A stretch of DNA of 64,000 nt from Parus major (taxonomy: Eukaryota > Chordata > Aves > Passeriformes > Paridae), in the NCBI RefSeq assembly GCF_001522545.3, contig NC_031768.1, positions 112,452,626-112,516,625 of the forward strand. The letters are read 5' to 3'. The position numbers and the translations under genes were made by a program. This document shows, piece by piece, positions 23,336 through 38,300 of the stretch (position 1 is the first letter of the stretch; each line of letters opens with the position of its first letter). Under the pieces are notes generated by a model. The model saw only the letters and a program-made list of their open reading frames with translations, was not told the origin of the DNA and searched no databases.

Positions 23336-26300
23336 CTGGGAAGGGGCAGAGAAAGCAGGGGTGTGAGCAGCCACGCGACCCCGGCTCGCGGCATCCAGCT
23401 GATCCTGCGGGAATTAGGAACGCTAACTCCTCACTCGTGTTCTGAACGTCATCTGCCCCCAGTCTGGAGCTCAGCTCTGCATTTCAGCCCTTCAAAATCT
23501 GGCCACCACCAGAGCTGGATGTCCCCCTACACCTGATGTCATTGTCACAGGGCTGAGCAAGTCACCTGGGGGAGAGTGGTACAAAGCACCCGAACCTAAC
23601 CCCTACCCAATGGCCATCCTGGGAAAGAACTGACTCCTCTGGTCCCTGGTTTCACTGGGAAAAACCTGCACCCACCAATGATTTAATGGCAAAACATCCA
23701 CCCTAGGCAGGAAGAGTTGTTTCAGAGGCTCAAAACTTCCATCTGCACCCCCCACCTCTAAGGGATTTTATGTCTGGGATGTTTTATGTCTAGGACATGT
23801 TAGGGAAGCTTAATTCTGCTGTGCCAAGCCGCTTTCCTTGTCTGGTTTCCCTGGATTTATACCTGATTTTCACCACCTCTGGCTGGCATTTCACACCATA
23901 AGCAAAGTTGCCTTTTTGCTCTGTCTGTGCCCAGTGCACTAAACCCTGATCCCTGCTGGGCATCTCCAGACCCTAAATACAAAAAAAGAAAACCCATAAC
24001 AAAGCTCAGGGGGTGGGGGGATTATATTCACATTCCTTCAAAGGTGAGTTTTCCAGCTTCATGCACCACATTTAACCTTTTAAAGCTAAACATTTCCATC
24101 TTTGCTCACAGTTTTGCTATGTTAGAGATGGTGTGTGATGGACACATTACCAATGTCCTCCAACAGAAATAAACTCTGGGAGGAGCACAAGGATACCAGG
24201 AATGCCACAGCCTCTAATGCCACTCAATTCCAGGTCTGCCCCAAACTCAGCACCATATTTGTGGTCACATATGCCATCATCAGTGGCTTTTATGGCTTTT
24301 GACAATGGCGAGTGGAGAAGACGTTGGACAGCGTAAGAGGGGATAACCAGGGAAGCTGAATGCAGGATTTCTGCCCATATCCCAGTGCAGCAAGGTCAGT
24401 CCAGCCCCCTGGATCGAGAGCAGCTCCTCCCCCAGTAGGGTGGGAGCTGAGGGAGGGCCCCACCAGCCCCATCCCTACCTGAGAAGATCAGCTTCTCCTT
24501 CATGATCTTGACGTCCTGGCTGGAGCGGCGGACGGCGGCGCTGAGCATGATCTGCTCCGGGTTGTAGGTCCTGATGCTTCCCAGGCGCCACCTGCAAGAC
24601 AGGATCAGGAGCTCAGGGTCTCCCTGGACACAGGAGCACCCTCAGTGCAAGAGGCCACTGAGTCCCTTTGCCCCCTTGCACCTACACAGCCCCACGTGGC
24701 AGGAGGATGTCCAGAGGTGAGTGTGTCACCCCAGGCACCTTTAACCACCTTGAGCACCCTAACTCCACCCAGGAATCAGACCCACGGATTCACAAATCCA
24801 TGAGCTGATTTCCCCACAGCCCTGTCCAGCTGTACAAAGGAGACAGAGGTGTTTAAGCTTTTAGAGGGAACAGGCTAAGAGAAGTAAAGCCAAGTAAAGA
24901 AACCACAAATTTTCTCTCACCGAGCTCTGTGGTCAGGCTCGTGGGAGAAGAGAGCTCAGAGAATTTAAAATTTCAAACCTGAGACACAGCAAGGAAATGG
25001 CCTCAGATTGTGTCAGGGGAGGTTGAGATTTGGCACAGGAAATATTCCTTCCCCAGAAGGGCTCTCCAGCCCTGGCACAGCTGCCCTGGGCAGTGGTGGA
25101 GTGCCCATCTTTGGAAGGATTTAACAGCCATGTGGATGTGGCACCTGGGGGCACTGAGAGCTGCCCTGTGCCCTCATTAGGAGGGCAAGGTGCTGCTGGA
25201 ATAGGGGAAAGAACCAACCTGGTGGGCTCAGCCAAGGCAGATGTTCTCAAGATCCCACCACAAGGGGATGATGTTTAGGCCAGGCTTTCACAGCCCACAC
25301 CCCACTGAGCCATCAGTAAATCCTCCTCTCCCTGCCAGGGATGCACTAAAGCTATTTGATAAAAAACCAGCAGGAATTTAGGGTGGCTTAAGAGGTTTCT
25401 GATCTGCTGGCACCATCTAGTGGCTCACCCACACAAGGGAAGGTGATCAAAACAATCACCTTCTCTTCAATTTCTGACCCCCTACCCAGCCCCAGGAGCA
25501 GCAGAAGACTGGAGGAGCCCACAGGTCTCCAGCCAGGGTCTACAGCTTTAGCCTGACACACCAACATCCACAAAAGAGGTCCTGCAATATTTTTTCCCAG
25601 GTAAACGTAGCTGGTGTCAGTTTTGCAGGGTTTCCACCCCCTTCCCAAATCCCAGTGCTTGACACTGGGTGTGACCTGAATCAGGCTTTGACCAGGGTAC
25701 AGATGAAGGCTACACAGAAAAGGAGGGGTGGGATGGCAACATGGCACAACTCACAGACCCATGGACAGAAGCAATGCAGAGGGGAAGCACAAAGAGGCAG
25801 AGACATTAAAGTATAAAACAAATTAAATTTTTTTTTTTCTTTTTTTTCCTTCTATCATCATCATCTAAACTGAGCCACTTTGACCTGGAAGAACGTATTT
25901 TTTGCCTTAGTGTCCCCTGCAGGCAGATCCCACTAAGGCCAATGTGACTGCAAGATCTCACGGGGTAAGACCCTCCTTAAACTCGAAATCAGGACCAAAA
26001 CCACGCTGGTACAAGTCTCTGCTTTGCCCACCACACCAGGATTTTCAGCATCAAGTCACTCTGTGGCCAAAAGGGACCTCTTACCCCCAGATCCCAGCTA
26101 TCCCACGGAGGACTGGGGTCATTCTGAGGCACAGAGAGCCCAGCCTCACACACGTGCAGGGACTTTTCTCCTCCTGCCAAGAGGAACAAGCTCTGCTCCG
26201 TGCTCTCCACCTCCCATGGTGGCCGTGGGCAGAGCCAGGGAGGTAAAACACACACGAGGGGATGATGCCTCCTCTCACAGGGAGACTGAGCCAGGAGAGA

Positions 26301-29300
26301 GAGGGTCACCCCATCTTTCAGGGCTGCTTTGAAATATCCTCTCAGAAGAGCCACCAGTACGTTTAACCACGATGGAACTCCAACCAACACCACGTGAAAC
26401 GCTCTGTGCTGCGCTCAGAAGCCTCGGGGTCTCCAAAAAAGCTGGTTGAATAGAAAATAGCACCTCTCCTACCCCCTTGGACTCTGTTGTGGTGGACCAG
26501 GTTTGGGACAGCAGCGTGCAAAAAGGCCAGAGAGACAGCAGGAAGGTCCTGTTCTGGGAGGCTGGAGTCAGAGCAGACCAGACGGACACGGGGTGGGAAC
26601 AGACTAAAAAATACTGGGACAACAACACAGAGACAGCATACACCGGGTTAGGGCCACGGCCAGACCCTGGGGTGGGAGGGGAGATGCTCAATGCCATGGA
26701 AAGGGGGTGGGAGAGGGGCAGGTCGAGATAAAAATGGGGTTGGTCGGCGCTGAGGTGGTCAGATGGAGCAAGCACAGAGCCAAGCCAGCTGCAGAGTCCC
26801 CCTCCTGTGCCTGCTCCTGCCTAAAGCCTGCCCAGCTCCCCCACGAGCGAGGGGAGGAGAGAAGGGGAGACCACCCGACCTCCCTGCACCCACAGGAGGG
26901 CTCAGCCCGGCCCCACAGCCAGGCCCTGTTTTGGGGAGATGCCGCGAGGCAGGAACACCAAAGCACCTCAGGGACACCTGTGGGGCTGACCCTGACCCCG
27001 AGGCTGGGCAGAGGGAAGGGGCAACCACATCCTCAGGAGAACAACCCCACGGCACAGAGGGGAGCAATGGAGAAGGGAACACGGGGAGAGTCTGGTCCGA
27101 GGAGGGAGAAGGCTTTAGTGCAGTGACGAGTGACAGCGCTTCCCTCCGAAGGGATGGGAATGACTGGTGAGGGAAAGGCCCAAACTGGGAGAAAGGAATC
27201 TGGGATTCTGACTGTTGGCACTTCAAATCCAGGCCCCAGGCTCAACTCCCTCCCCCACTGCATAAAGTGCTCTTATTTTCACACTGTTTCCAGTTTCACA
27301 GGGGTGCAACTCGGGAGGATCCCAAGCAGCAACTGAGGAGCCAAATCTTTTCAGTTGTCAGCCCCATTAATTCAGAGAATTAATTACAGAAGTGCTACTT
27401 TCTATAATTGAATAGATTCCATGATTTTCTTTAGGGTAGAGGCTGGTCTCAAACATGTCTGGCAAATACAGGAAGGAAGGGGAAACTTTGCATGGGATTA
27501 TTTCCACAGAGAAAGCATTACATCCTCTGGGAATCTCCCAGCCACAACCTGCCCCAGGACCTCAGAATTGGGCTGTTTTAAAAGGCAGTGACTCAGATCA
27601 TTGTAACAGAAGGTCAGATTGCCTTCAAAACATCCACTGGCTTCAGCATCAGACTTCCATGGTGCTCATGGCTATGGACTATGCAGTGTCCAAACCCTCA
27701 CGGTCCCCTCCTGAAGCCAGATGTTGGAAAGCATCAGAAAAGCTGCATCCCACCCTGTCCATCTGCAGTGAAGCCATAGCAGAGAGGGAGAAAGAAAGAG
27801 AGAAAGGAAGGTTGAATGAAAAAGAGAAAGAGGAGGAAAGCACCAGAATTACCTGATCATGTGATAGCTGTGAGATGCCAGAATGCAGCAGAGAGAGAAA
27901 GAGGAGGAACATGCACAACAGTCAGAGCAGTAAGAAAATAAACAAGGCAAAGAGGCAAAAAAGGTTAGTTAGAAGTCATCACAGTTGGTATTTCCCCTCT
28001 GGAGAGGCTGCCACGATCCTGTCACTGGGGCCGGAGCAGAAGAGCAGGAGCAGTCCCTACCATGGCTACAGAGGAGAGAGAAGCCATGCAGAGGACAGAG
28101 GACGAGCACATCGAAGCAGTGCCTCTGCTCCCAACCACCCCCTCATCCTTGCATGAAGGAAGCAGCTCTGGATTGCCCCAAAAAAGGACTTGGGGGAAAA
28201 AACTACAAACCAACCAAAACAAACCAACTAACCACAGACCAAAAAAACCAACCATGACACCGAAGGCCAAATACCCCATTCCCCAGAGCTGAATCACATC
28301 AGCAGGAGGGACCTGGGCAATCTGCTCTGATTTGGTTTTGACATATCCTCAGCCCTGCTAGCAATTCTCCCATGTGGTGGAGAAACTGGAACATCAGGGA
28401 AAGGGGTTTGCACAAGGCTCTTGGAAGAGCGATCCCTTTGCTGCAGAAAAGTCCTACTTCTGGAGTAGAGTTTCTCCTTCTTCTTTCTAACTAAGCAACT
28501 GATTTCATTTGCAGTGTCATAACGTTTCCCATAGTAATTCCATGCCTGTGGCAGGGGCGTTGGAACTAAATGGTCTTTAAAGTCCCTGCCAACCCAAACC
28601 ATTCCATGATTCCATAATATTTCTACAACCCAAACAGGAACAAACTGATTTAAGAAAACTGTAACATGGTTTTTTTGAACACTGTAATAGTGGAATCTCA
28701 AAATCCCTGTCCTCTTCCTCCTTTAAAGTACTAGAATGTCTTTTGCAACATCCATTTCCCTAAAGCATTTACAGTTTCTCTTCCACATATTTCAGGAGCA
28801 AAGCAAGGCATCTGAACACTACTAATTTGTGATCTCTCATTCTTAAAAGGTGCATCCAATTCTCCATCCCATCCTGGGAGTGGATTTATTGTTTGCAAGG
28901 ATTTTTAAAATAAATATTTCCCCTGCTATTGCAATCCAAGAACTGAGGCTCAGGGTACTCCTCACTCCCATCTTCACCCAACAATCTGGACAAAAACACA
29001 GGTCACAAATATACAAGAGCAGAGCTGTAACAAACTTACTTCTGGAATATAAAAACTCCTACAATTACGAGAAATGAAATGAGATCAGACGTGATCCAGA
29101 TTAGGTGGTACTCGTCTGGAGGCTGCAAGACAGAAAACAGAAGCAGACCTTTAAACACTTGGGTTTGTGCAATCACAGGGAGACCACCCATGGCTGGAGT
29201 TACCACCAAGGAGCAAGAAAAGCACAGATCTGCAGGGGTTAGGTATAAATCACAACATTTATGACCTTCTTAATGCCAGGCTGTCATCCAAAACTATCAG

Positions 29301-32300
29301 GGAAGGCTGCAAACAGGAACAAATTGAAACTCTCCCTCCTTTTGTGTGCTGACATTTTCTCAGAGCTCTCTGGGATGAAAGTTTCCTATCTCAGCTGTAC
29401 CTCAAAGGGTGAGAGCAAGATGCTGTTTAGCAATCCAAGTCTGGGGGAAAACAGGGAAATATATCCATGCAGGGTCCATTTGAAGTGTAGATGGGACCTT
29501 TTAGGCACAGCCCCATGCTGTGAGTGAGATTTGTGACCTTCCAGGCACTGGTAGCTCTGGTTCCAGTTGCCAGTCTAAGTGGTCATCCCACCTGCTGATC
29601 CCAGCTGAACCATCATCACTGGCTCTCTCCTTCTTCTTGTCCAGCAATGGGGTAGCCAGAGGTACAACCTGCTCCTCAGTTTGGGATTCAGAACAGGCCA
29701 AAACTTAATTTTACAGCTTGGCCGAGACACAGAGGCCTGGTTTGCTGCTTCGCCTGCAACTCTTAACAGCTGCTCAGCAGGGAAACCCTCAAACCCAACC
29801 AAACCTCCCCCCTGGATAAACCTCCCAGCTCTACAGCCCCCTCCTCCTGCCAGCCCCTCCCAGGGTGGCGCTTACCATGAGCCAGATGGGGAAAGGCACC
29901 TTGCGGAGGACGTGGGAGCTGTCGGAGGTGACCGAGGGGACGCCGGCGCACCACAGGATGGAGAACAGCCAGGGCTCGTTCACCGTGTACAGGTTCACGC
30001 TCAGGTTGGCCCTGGCGTAGTCCCTGCCGAGGCACACACGCAGGGTGACACACAGCACCCCAGCAAACCTCACCCCCAAGAGGAGAGCTCTCGCCATCGA
30101 CCGCGGAGAGGTTGGAACTGCACAATGAAGAGTTTTTAACAGCGCTTTGTCAGGGCGCTGCAAGCCAATGTTTGATCCTGACAGCTTTCCTCACCTCTTG
30201 GCTGCTGTCTGGCACAGGCCACAGACCATCTCAGATGCTTCCCCAGGAATGATGGACATGGGGTGTTTCTGGAACAACCATCTCACCGTGCTGATGCGAA
30301 ATTAGCATCTGCCTCAGACGCCTGTAACATTTCAGGGGCAATTTGCTTAATTAAACGCTGACAGACCTGTCTCCAGCATCAATCCCTACAACTTCCATGC
30401 CCTTGTTTTGGGGACAATTGCAGAGTTACAGCTTCCAGCCTCCTGAGGTCATTTTCCAAGCAGCTAAAGCTGCTAGCTGGGGTCCAGGAGCTGCCAGCAG
30501 CAAACCAAGCACCAGAAATTACCTGGTACCCAGATAATTCACATAAATTGCTCTATTTCCTTATCTATGAAGCAGAAGCATCATCAGTCTCCCTCACCAG
30601 GGCAGCACAGATTAATCCCTGCAATTTAACACTGGCAAAACACTTTGAGGTGCAAGGTGACATTCAGGACATGGAAATCTCTCAGCTCACAACAGGAACA
30701 AGGTGCTCCAAAGGGGTTCTCAAGGGCAGGGGTGGTTGCAGCAATGTTGCACCCAGGTGCTGGATTTGGGGAGAATGGAGAGAACTGTGTCAAACCAGGG
30801 CTGCAGCAACATTTGACTGGGCACCAAGAGGGTTCAAGAAACATTCAGGTCACAGCTCTTATTTTGGAGACAGCTTAGATGGGATTGATGGGAGATTGGG
30901 GCTGATAAACTGGGTGCGATGAGTGAGTGAGCACAGAGCCCTCTCCATGGGACAGAGAAAACAGGGGGGAAAAAACAAGCAGGAATTATGCTGCAGGTAA
31001 AGCATGACCTTGGTTTTAAGGGTGAGGAGCTGGACTGACTGCTGGCAGCCACAGAAAGACACAGCTGGATCACCCCAAACAGGGACACACGATCAAACAG
31101 CTGCAGGTTCAGCTCTAACATGCAGCCAGACAGCTCCTCTGGAGATATTTCTCTTCTGCAAACTTGTTTAATTAAAATTTAAAAAACCAGAAAAGCCCTA
31201 CTAGAAACAATCTGCCCTCCCTGAGAAAGGGGGAGAAGCTGGGAGCTAAAACAATAAAAATTCACATACAGGCCCAGGCAGGACAGGAACCCCTTGCTGG
31301 GCCAGGGTCACTAGAGAGAAGAGCTGATCACAGTCTAAATAGATGATACAGGACAGAAGTTTCTCTTTCTGCAAAGAGAAATTTCTGAAAGCATATCCAG
31401 ACTTTGGTCTAATCAAAATTCCGTGCTAGCAGCTCTGGAGCAGACAAACGGAAGCAAAGGGCAGCTGCTAATGAGGGAACTCAGTGTGAAAGGCCTTCAC
31501 TTTTTCCCAGGGCTGAGTCTAATAAGAATCAGCCAATTCATACATTTGTATTTCAAAGAGGCTCATCATATCCTGAGACAGCATGTAGAGATGTCAGAGG
31601 CAGCTGTGCACTCCCAGAAACAGCCTGGATTCCGGATGATGGGTAGGGAAAAGCTTGCACAGCTCAAGCTTTCAAGAGCAAATCCATCTGGAAAGATCCC
31701 TCTGTGCAGCCAGACAGGCTGGGATGCTCAGGAAAGGATGCTGAGGGCTCTCACAGAGGGCAGTACCTGACATCCTCGTTGGTGACCTTGGTGTAGCGCA
31801 GGTTGAGCCTCACGATGCCCTTCTCCCTCAGGCGCTCCACGTCCAGCTTGAGGCCAGAAGTCTGCTGGAAACCTGGAGCAACCTGTCTGACCAGCTGTCT
31901 CTCCGTGTCTGGCAGCCACATCACCTGGGGGGGAGCGGGACAGGGCACAGGTTATGGCAAGTGTGGTTCCCAAATCTGGGAACACTCCAGCCCAGGGCAT
32001 GGCCTTCCCTGAGCTCACACCCACGTGGTCCCGAAATCAAATCAACAGCTCCTGCTCAGCTGCAAGAGGTAAAGTGGATCATTGAATCACAGCGTGGTTT
32101 GGGTAGAAAGGGACCTTTAAAGCCATCTCATTCCAGCCCCTTGCCATTCCAACACCTTTCTCTAGACCAGGCTGCTCCAAGCCCCAACCAGCCTGGTCTT
32201 AATAACTCAGTGACACTCATTTACCAAGGCATCAGAACAGCACAGAAGCAGCCACATGCATTTGCAATAGGGAACCAAAAACCTGAGGGAGAAATCCCAC

Positions 32301-35300
32301 TTCACATTCCCAAATCTATGTTTTAACTATTCTTCTCTTGCTCTTCATCTCCATCTCTGTTGTGGTCTTAGTGGGGGCTTAAAACAAAGAAGTTTCCTTC
32401 TGACTCTGAGAGAACCTCTCCTGAGCCATACCAGGTGCTCCATTCCAACCTCTGTGACCACTGGTACAACCTCCAGTGATGCCCCACTGGAGACACACCA
32501 GGATTCATGGAAAGCATAAGGAAGCCAATCCTGGAAATATCCCCGACCCCACAGAACTCACAGCCTGCTGCTGAATTCCCGATGCCAGGATGGTTTCCAG
32601 GGTGATGTTGATGTAAGTGCTGTAGTAGGGATGAGCTGCTGGAAGGTCCTGGAAGTTCAGGATGAGGGAGGTGTTGTCCTTGATCACTTCCAGCATGTCT
32701 TCCAGCTTGCAGACTGACTGGTTGGCAGCCTCCAAGTAGTCAGCCCTTGAGAGGGACCCCGCTGTCCAGAAAGGGTCGTTCTGAAAGCAGAGCACATCCC
32801 AGGATTAATGCCACAAAGCCCAGACTCCCTCAGTGCCAAGGCTGACTTTCTTATCTTTTCTTTGTGGAGATGACTGTCCCAAAATTAAATTAAAAAAATT
32901 TTAAAAAAAGAAGGGGGGGGGGGGGGGGGGAACAGTGTATAACACACTGTTTTTTCTGTCTTTTTTATAATCACATTCACCCCCACTGTGGTCCTGAATT
33001 TCTTTGTTGGTGTCAGCCACACTCAAGGCTCCTTTTTCCAGAAGATGCCCAGAAAGACAACGTTGTCACTAAAGGACACAGAATGATTCACATGAACACC
33101 TCTCAGTGGTATGACAGGAAAAGAAATAACTTCATTTTCTGACCCCAGTATTTATAGATTCTCGACTATGACCAGGGATTGGATAACTGAGTTACCACCT
33201 TCCCAAGCACACTGGTCATGAGAAACGTCCATCAAAGGCTGTTTCTTAGAAGGAATGAATAAACAATTCACTAAAACAATGAAAACAAGATCAGAAGGCT
33301 TAGTTTTCAGGGTGACACAACATGGCTTAGACCAAGCCTAAGTTTAGTAGAGACAGAACTAAACACGGTCCATGCACACCTGGTCCGGCCACACCACATC
33401 ACCAAGGAGATGGATCTGCAGCCTCAAAGAGGAGCTGGGCATGAGCTGTGACCCCAGGGCTCCGTGGCACCCACCTGCAGGAACCACTCTCCAGCGTTGA
33501 GCTTTTCCAGGTCAGTCCAGTTGAACATGGAGGAGTGCTCGTGGGCCCGCTCTGGAAACACCTCCTCCACGTTTGTGGTTCTCCTCAGAGTCTTGTCATG
33601 CATCAGAAAGGGCACCCCATCGTAGCTGCAAACACAGACCCTGTTACAGGTGAAGGAGGGAAAGTCCCCTTCCCACTCCAGCCTCTCCCACATCAAAATC
33701 CTTGGGAAGGTCTCAGCCAGCCTGAAAAAGCATCCTCAGGAGGAAAATCTCTCCTAGATACCAGCCAGATGTTGGCAGTCACTGCTACACTGGTGTAACA
33801 CTGTCCATGCCTCATCCACTTCTCCTCATTATCCCCTCCAACTTTTCCATTTCAAACACAGGTGGCTTTGACAAAAAAATTCAGGCTTTGACCCTGAATG
33901 CTCATCAAAGCTTCCTTTCTCAGCCTCTGCAGCTCCCAAAAACATCAGAGCTTCCTCTGGATGTACAGACACACACAAACTCTCCTCACACTGCTCACAG
34001 CAGATCAGGAGGGAAATTTTCAAAGCCTCTCAAGACTATATGTGAACATCAGCCTTTCAGCAAGATGCAAGACTTCCAAACCACCAAAAATGTTCTCAAA
34101 TTGCCTTCTCCAATTGAAAACTGGTTTCATGCCCACATGAGCTAAGTTCATGCTTAAAGGAAAAAATAAACCCCACACCTCTCAGATGAAACTAAGCAGC
34201 CAAATGCATTCCCTGGGTTTTTTTAGTCATATGGATATTACAGAATAATGGTTCTTGAAAGCATAAGAAACTCTTTAAACTTTCTTCCACTCAATTTTCA
34301 GTGACCAGATCAGTGGTAAAACCACACAGGGTAGTGACAGGTTTTATCAAAGGCAGGGGAGCAGTTGTCTGCACCCAGAAATCAGGACAAACCCAGGGCA
34401 GCCAGCCTGATAGCAATGACATTTTCCAAAGCAAGGAGCTCCTAACAGGAGCTCAGAGAAAGTCTGAAAAGAGGATGGGGTGAAATGACAAATCCCATCT
34501 GAATTAGGAGACAACCCAGAGCTGTTTCCCAGAGGGAGAATGAAACCCAGCTTCAGATGATGGAGCAAACATTTGCCTCAGCTGTATCACTGCCTTCAGA
34601 AGTCCCTTCTCACAAAGGTCACTGGCATCTTTATTTGCTATTTCTGGCCTGTGCTGTGCCAACTCCTTCCCCCAGCCCAAAGCAACCCGCTGACACGGCA
34701 ATCCCACGCTGCTGCAGTCGGAAAGGGTTTAATAAATACAGTTAAAAATAAAATAAGAAAAAAAAAATGCTAAGCAACTGCAGAATGAAGAGTGTGGAGT
34801 GTTTAAAAGTGCCAAGAGCTCAAGTTTAACATTTCATAGAAGAGCAGAGCACTGCCAAGCCTTAACCAGGGTGCAGAAATCCCACGGGGCACTTGACATT
34901 GGCTCCCTCCTTTCCAATCCTTCCCTCAGGGAGTCACCCAGCACCACTCAGGGCTGACCCAGGTCTGAAGCAGTGATTCAGAGACAGGAATCAGAGCTTT
35001 AGAAGAAGAGATGTGGGAGGGGGTGGAAGAGAGGGAGGAACAATCCTGGGCTCCTGCTGCTTGCAGCAAAGCTGGCTTTCCAACCGGTTTGGGATGTGGA
35101 ATGGGTGTGGAGCAAGGTGAGATGGCTCTGAGCAGGTGTCCAAGCTGCCCACCCATGCTGATACATGCCTAGAAGAACGTGGAAATGTTCCAGGAGGATG
35201 GACCCATCCAGCCACAGGTACAAAGAGCACAAGGATAAGGACAGCAAGGGGTGCTGTGCCACAAACCCTTCCCGAGGGTGCTGCCAGCTGCACCAAAATC

Positions 35301-38300
35301 CCACTTTTCAGTCAGAAAGTCAATGGGATCCTCTTTGTCTGAAGGCACTTGGCTCTTTTGGAAAAGGCTCAGGTAGCTGGGCCATCAAGGGCATCGTTTA
35401 AGCCTGGAGTGCTCCTCTGGGATGGCTGGTGAGTTGCAATGGGGAAGGATCTTGGAGCTTTTCCAGCTCTCCTCCTCCCAAAGCCCACCTTTCTCCTTGG
35501 CCAGGGTTAATGGATTCAGCCACGCAAGCCAAGTGCTCATCTGGGAGCTGGACACTCAAGTACTTGTCCCCTCACAGCAGCTGATGAACTAATTTTGGAA
35601 AAAACAAGAATTGTATAACACACATCCCAATTCATACTCCATCCTTCCACAGTGACCTTCCACTCACCAGTGGGAAGAAATTCCTTCCGTTTTTAAATCA
35701 TTTTCTCTCAAAAAAAAAATTATGCAAAGCAAAAAGAAAGCAATTAAAAATAAAAAACTTCCTTCTACCAGGCAAAAATATCTGTCCATTGACACAAACC
35801 TCCAAAGCAGTCAGGGAAAAAAATAAAATTTGAGTCTTTCTTGTGTTTATAAGTGGTACTGGGACAAACTGAGAGCAGGAATAGTAAGGAACTATCCAAC
35901 TCCTAGAAAAAAGCATGGCTCTGGAAATAACCCTCTATAAATTCTAACTGGTCTTGTCCACTCAGCTCAACATTTGTCAGCAAGGAATGACTTTTTGACA
36001 GTCACCAGGCTCCTCCTTCCCTAAAGACTAATGCCATGTGAGGGAGAGGAAGAGGAGAAGGAAGGGCTTCCTCCTGCTGTATTCTTGGGATGGTTTTTCA
36101 AGCTTGGTGGAAACCCTCCTGTGCAACCAAGTCAAATTGAAATGTCTGCTCTGCCTGCACCTGGGGTATCCCACAGAAAGTCACATTTGAGCAGCTCTAT
36201 CTCTTCCCAAGGCCAGGCCATGTTTCACTGGAATAAAACAGGCTCCAGGATAAACTACAGCCTTCTGGCAAGTGAGGATGACAAAGAGACCCAGGCCCCC
36301 TCATTTGGACAAGCCCACCTTTCACCACCACCTTGGTGAAATAGTCAGCAGCATCTGACAGAGACAGACCTGGAGGAGCTCACCAGGACAGCCCTTTCCA
36401 GGGGGAAAAAGCTGCAGTGAGCAGCCACTGGATGTGCTGGAGCACTCCTGGCTTGCACTGTCCACAGGAGGTCTGAGAGCAGCCAGCACACCGACCTACC
36501 TCAGTACCACATCAGCCTGCACTCCATACACCTTCTGCTCCACTGCCTTCTGGAAGGACATCAGAGTGTTTTCTGGTGCCAGCTGTCAGGAAAACATAAA
36601 GAAAAGAAAAAAGCAATGAGAGATCAGTAGCATGAGGGAAGTTTACAAAGCAGTGTCAGCAAGGATGCTGGGAGAAGGATTTGGAGATATCAGGGACTCA
36701 AAATGTTATTATTCAACGTCTATCTCTGCCCAAAAATTCCTGCCTCTTCCATACCATTGAGAACAACCAGACCACACATCCTGTAAGACACATTTTACTC
36801 CCACTTCTACTCATTCCACAGAGTCATCTATTAGTCTAAAAATCAAAGAGTTTCTTTAATAACAAATGTTCTAGTTAGTTTTACCAACAATTAAAAAAAT
36901 TGCCTTAAGCCTAGAAAATTTATCCCTGTGGCTATCAGAGAGAAGGACTCAGACTTTATTTGAAATTCCTCCCTGTTGAATGGACCAGATGGTAACAGAA
37001 TTAGGGTTTGTTTAAAATAAAAATGGTGTGAAGATAAATACTTTGCTGCTCTACAAAAGCAGCACAGTGCAGCTACTCCCAAAACACCTACGAAACAACA
37101 CAGGCAGACCAAGAAAAAAAAAAATACTGACAACTCCAGAAAGAAAACCAGGGAGATTTTTTGCACTGAATCACATCAAAATAAAGCTATTTTTGAAAAA
37201 TAAATTACTTTTTTACCCAATTCTTTTCAGGTTTAGAGCACCTGTAACACCTTGTTTTTCCACCACCAGGATCAGTTCCATCAGGACACAAAGAGCATTC
37301 ACATCCCATGATTTACTCAGGGACTGCAAAGAGAAATAATTAAGGGCAAAGTCCTAACTGCACCATGCAAGTGAGATATAATAATAAAATAATAAAAATA
37401 AATATAAAACTTGCTTAAGCACTTGGAGTGGCTGTAGGTGACATTTGTTTTCTGATCACTTCGCAGGCTCAGGTCAGCAAAGCTTTGGGGTAAAATAATC
37501 AGAGCAAATGTCAGCACCAACCTTTACCCAGCTCCGGTATCTCAGCACTGAATTCCTCTGGCTCCAGCCACACATCAGTACAAGTTCATTTTTATGTTTG
37601 CTCAACAAAGGCAGCACAGAGCCACATTATCTTCCTAAAACAGCTCCCAATCAAAGCCAGACTTGTTTAGGCGAAGACAGAGGCGACACCCCCAGCGCAC
37701 AGCCCCGCGTTGGGTCACCCAAGGTCGAGCTCCAAGAGGAGTTTTCCACATGTTCCCAGGGCTGTCAGCAGAGAGCAGCAGCCACAAGGCTCTGGAGAAT
37801 CCCAGCCAGACTCGCTCGGATCGCCTTGGGTTGTTTGTGTCCTTTCCCAAGCAGCTCAGGTTTCTGCAGGGTAACCCTGAGAGGTGATGCTCTCTCTACA
37901 CTTCAGTGTTTGTGCCCAGCCTCCCATAAAAACCTCTCCTACACGGACAGGCTGGGACAGCAGGGAATGCTCACCTGGACAAGAGAAGACTCTGGGGCAA
38001 TCTCAGAGCCTGCCAGCACCTAAAGGGGCTCCGAGGAGACCTCATTGCAAAAGGGATTGGAAAAAAGGAGAGCACATTTTACAGAGGCAGACAGAGACGG
38101 GACACAGGGAATGGCTTCCCACTGCCAGAGGGCAGGGATGGATGGGATATTGGGCAGGAATTGTTCCCTGTGAGGGTGGGCAGGCCCTGGCACAGGGTGC
38201 CCAGAGCAGCTGTGGCTGCCCCTGGATCCCTGGGAGTGTCCAAGGCCAGGCTGGATGGGGCTGGGAGCAGCCTGGGACAGTGGAAGGAGTCCCTGCCCAC

